Assembly: GCA_022562835.1 (NCBI GenBank)
Contig: JADFOM010000114.1
Location: 1-7,597 of the forward strand
DNA: 7,597 nucleotides
Direction: 5' to 3'
DNA from: Acidobacteriota bacterium
GTDB taxonomy: Bacteria > Actinomycetota > Acidimicrobiia > Acidimicrobiales > SHLQ01
A model generated the notes under the pieces. It was not told the origin of the DNA, searched no databases, and saw only the letters and a program-made list of their open reading frames with translations. The translations under genes and the position numbers were made by a program. Below, one piece after another: positions 5,922-7,597 of the stretch (position 1 is the stretch's first letter; each line of letters begins with the position of its first letter).

Positions 5922-6518
5922 TCAGCTTTGGACTCGCTCGAGTTCCTCACAGAGTGCAACGAACGCTCGCGCACGATGCGAGATGCCGTTCTTCTCGGTC
6001 GTTGTCATCTCCGCGAAGGTTCGTCCGTCCCCGTCGACGGGTCGAAACACCGGGTCGTAACCGAATCCACCCGATCCGCGTGGGTCCTCGGTGATCTCAC
6101 CTTCGACCGTGCCCTGGCCAATGTATGTTCTCCCATCGGGAAACATGACCATCGCGACGGTGCGAAATCGTGCCGTACGCCTGTGGAATTCAACGTCTGA
6201 AAGCGACTCGAGCAATAGCGCAATGTTGTCGCTTGAGGTCGCACGCGGGCCAGCAAATCTCGCCGAATGCACGCCGGGATCGCCGCCCAGCGCGTCGACC
6301 TCGAGACCGGTGTCATCCGCGACCGCCGCAGATCCTGTGGCTGCGCAGACCGCCGCTGCCTTTAGTCGCGCATTGGCCAGCAACGTGGAGCCGGTTTCGG
6401 CGACCTCGGGAATCTGGCTCGGCCGCGCGTGCAACACGAAGCGCTGCGGCATCAACTCGCGAATTTCAGAGACCTTGTCCGCGTTGGCGGTGGCAAACAC
6501 GAGTTCGATTTGGGTCAT
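5922..6518 (-). CDS. rdgB: Non-canonical purine NTP pyrophosphatase (RdgB/HAM1, ITPase)
   Basis: Hydrolyses dITP, ITP and XTP to the monophosphate and pyrophosphate, keeping deaminated purines out of DNA and RNA; cytosolic. The 198 residues match the family's usual length. Motifs are in order: FATANADKVSEI (8-19), ETGSTLLANA (41-50), the core ADDTGLEVDALGGDPGVHSARFAG (67-90) with the acidic pair Asp68-Asp69, GFGYDPVF (151-158), and KNGISHRARA (176-185), whose SHR is diagnostic. The ATG overlaps the rph stop as ATGA (6515-6518). There is no good Shine-Dalgarno of its own, so translation is probably coupled to rph. It is the last gene of the murI-rph-rdgB set, and the same rph-rdgB pairing is known in mycobacteria. 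It converges on the c-di-GMP gene. No missing residue was seen. Confidence 0.96.
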   Translation of the reverse strand: MTQIELVFATANADKVSEIRELMPQRFVLHARPSQIPEVAETGSTLLANARLKAAAVCAATGSAAVADDTGLEVDALGGDPGVHSARFAGPRATSSDNIALLLESLSDVEFHRRTARFRTVAMVMFPDGRTYIGQGTVEGEITEDPRGSGGFGYDPVFRPVDGDGRTFAEMTTTEKNGISHRARAFVALCEELERVQS

Positions 6519-7231
6519 CGAGCAGCGGGTGGATCTGAAAGCAACACCCGTTGAGCAGCGGTGATCTCCCCGATTCCCTTCGCTGCCAGGTCGACCAGTT
6601 CATCGAGCTGGGACCTGCTGAACGGCGCACCTTCGGCAGTTCCCTGTATTTCGACGAGGTCGCCCGACCCTGTCATCACAACGTTCATGTCGACCTCGGC
6701 AGTTGAATCCTCTACGTATGGCAGGTCGAGGCGCGCCTCACCCTCGATGATCCCCACCGAAATTGCAGCGAGCTCGTCGATCAAGGGAATCTCCGGAATG
6801 CTGCCCCCTAGGACCATGCGTGTGACGGCGTCGTGTAGTGCAACGTAGCCACCACAGATCGAAGCGGTACGAGTTCCGCCATCGGCCTGGAGTACATCAC
6901 AATCGACCGTGACCTGCCGTTCACCCAACGCCTTCATGTCGCAGATGCTGCGGAGCGAACGGCCGATGAGGCGCTGAATTTCTTGATCGCGACCGGAAAC
7001 GCGGCGCCTGATGCGCTCGGTACTCGAACCCGGCAGCATCGAATACTCAGCTGTTACCCAACCTTCGCCGGTGCCACGCATCCAGCGCGGAACGTCCTCG
7101 TCGACCGACGCTGTGCAGAGCACGCGGGTCCGTCCAAACGAGACCAATACAGATCCCGCCGCCATCTCGGTGAAATCGCGCTGAAAGCTCATCGGTCTGA
7201 GTTCATCGACGGCACGCCCATCAGGTCTCAT
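6515..7231 (-). CDS. rph: Ribonuclease PH
   Basis: Phosphorolytic 3'-to-5' exoribonuclease that trims tRNA precursors and other RNA 3' ends, releasing nucleoside diphosphates; it normally forms a hexamer. From the ATG at 7231 it has 238 residues. Family landmarks are MRPDGRAVDELRP (1-13), GEGWVTAEYSMLP (55-67), EIQRLIGRSLR (84-94), CDVLQADGGTRTAS (111-124) with the phosphate-binding Gly-Thr-Arg at 119-121, and EDSTAEVDMNVVMT (174-187) with Asp175 and Asp181 at the metal-site positions. The loop between MLP and EIQ (68-83) is about 5 residues shorter than I recall for the B. subtilis and mycobacterial enzymes. A strong GAGGAG lies 7 nt before the ATG. A TTG one codon earlier (7234) is possible but worse spaced. 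The 3' end overlaps rdgB by 4 nt; murI lies 74 bp upstream. Confidence 0.96.
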   Translation of the reverse strand: MRPDGRAVDELRPMSFQRDFTEMAAGSVLVSFGRTRVLCTASVDEDVPRWMRGTGEGWVTAEYSMLPGSSTERIRRRVSGRDQEIQRLIGRSLRSICDMKALGERQVTVDCDVLQADGGTRTASICGGYVALHDAVTRMVLGGSIPEIPLIDELAAISVGIIEGEARLDLPYVEDSTAEVDMNVVMTGSGDLVEIQGTAEGAPFSRSQLDELVDLAAKGIGEITAAQRVLLSDPPAAR

Positions 7232-7238
7232 CAACTAT

Positions 7239-7244
7239 CTCCTC
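7239..7244 (-). promoter_or_regulatory. Ribosome binding site of rph
   Basis: On the minus strand GAGGAG (7244-7239) precedes ATAGTTG and then ATG at 7231, a 7-nt spacing. Starting from the TTG at 7234 would leave only 4 nt, so the ATG is preferred. Confidence 0.75.
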
Positions 7245-7254
7245 TTGTTGTCGC

Positions 7255-7269
7255 ATCGGCAGAGCCGAT
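7255..7269. other. 6-bp inverted repeat in the murI-rph spacer
   Basis: ATCGGC (7255-7260) and GCCGAT (7264-7269) flank a 3-nt loop and would form a tight hairpin in a murI-rph transcript. No T-run follows, so it is not a standard terminator. It might mark RNA processing or stability between the two cistrons, or be chance. Confidence 0.3.
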
Positions 7270-7305
7270 CGTTCGCTATCGGTGTCATGCAGGTCCACCA
7301 TGGCT

Positions 7306-7597
7306 TTACCAAGGTTTGGCTTCCTCGAGTTCCGGTCCCAGAAAACGGCGGCCGAGCAGACTGAACTTCGCGAGGTCGCCCGATGAGAAGAACTGATGGG
7401 CGAGCGTACGACGCTGCGCCGCGATGTGGTCGGATGCGAGGAGGCTGCGCAGGGCGAACGCCGTCTCATCAGCCGACGACACCAATACAACATCTGGTCC
7501 AAGCACCTTGGCGAGGGTGCGAGCGAGGAACGGATAGTGGGTGCACCCCAGCAGCAGCGCATCGACGTCAGCGTCTGCGACCGGCGCAAGGAGCCAT
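7306..7597 (-). CDS. murI: Glutamate racemase (C-terminal part, 5' end off the window)
   Basis: Interconverts L- and D-glutamate in the cytosol, supplying D-glutamate for peptidoglycan. Only about the last 96 residues are present; the gene runs off the right edge, with its TAA at 7308-7306. The fragment begins WLLAPVADADVDALLLGCTHYPFLA. The Cys of GCTHYP is the second of the two catalytic cysteines of the cofactor-independent racemase family and the following His is also conserved. LGPDVVLVSSADETAFAL is the usual region after it. The tail past about residue 65 (FFSSGDLAKFSLLGRRFLG) matches the SGD...F...LG ending typical of MurI. Its neighbours rph and rdgB are downstream on the same strand, the order seen in mycobacteria. 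There a further gene (Rv1339) sits between murI and rph; here it is absent. Confidence 0.93.
   Translation of the reverse strand, partial: WLLAPVADADVDALLLGCTHYPFLARTLAKVLGPDVVLVSSADETAFALRSLLASDHIAAQRRTLAHQFFSSGDLAKFSLLGRRFLGPELEEAKPW

Noticed and set aside
6091..6564. 157-codon open frame on the plus strand, Ser/Ala-rich
   Set aside because: It is antisense to rdgB and the end of rph, both with intact catalytic motifs.
7221..7589. 122-codon open frame on the minus strand at the right edge
   Set aside because: It overlaps murI in another frame; the murI frame shows GCTHYP and ends at 7306. Only the tail past the murI stop was kept, as a low-interest note.
1..7597. tRNA, rRNA, CRISPR array, transposase, toxin-antitoxin or defence genes
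   Set aside because: Nothing in the intergenic sequence or the recognised proteins supports any of these; the coding content is ordinary housekeeping.

Overview
The window is GC-rich chromosomal DNA with housekeeping genes on both strands. It most resembles an actinobacterium: the ClpP is of the actinobacterial ClpP1 type (ERDRWF around the catalytic Asp), the murI-rph-rdgB order matches a block known from mycobacteria, and one gene looks leaderless. No rRNA or other taxonomic marker is present, so the phylum is an inference and no species can be named.

Layout from left to right. Positions 1-1290 (+) hold the 3' end of one peptide-type ABC transporter ATPase gene and a complete second one (DppD/DppF or OppD/OppF type), two ATPases of one importer. 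Converging on them is a TRAM-domain, Fe-S RNA (uracil-5-)methyltransferase (1314-2504, -). A 129-bp divergent spacer separates it from rpe (2634-3311, +; pentose phosphate pathway). Between rpe and the converging clpP (3408-4019, -) lies a 96-bp spacer with a perfect 20-bp inverted repeat whose arms are themselves palindromic; this is the most unusual non-coding feature here. A divergent spacer of about 226 bp then leads to a PAS-GGDEF-EAL protein with both catalytic sites intact (4246-5907, +; cyclic-di-GMP turnover). It converges on a minus-strand operon that reads murI (partial, cut by the right edge), rph and rdgB.

The genes are mostly independent housekeeping functions: peptide import, RNA modification, pentose phosphate isomerisation, proteolysis, c-di-GMP signalling, cell-wall D-glutamate supply, tRNA 3'-end trimming and nucleotide-pool cleaning. 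Only dppD-dppF and murI-rph-rdgB look co-transcribed. I found no RNA gene, CRISPR array, transposase or prophage, and no undescribed multi-gene system. The points worth a second look are the nested inverted repeat, a His-to-Gln change at a metal-ligand position of Rpe, a 5-residue shortening of an RNase PH loop, the single clpP outside its usual neighbourhood, and dyads in the clpP/GGDEF-EAL spacer.
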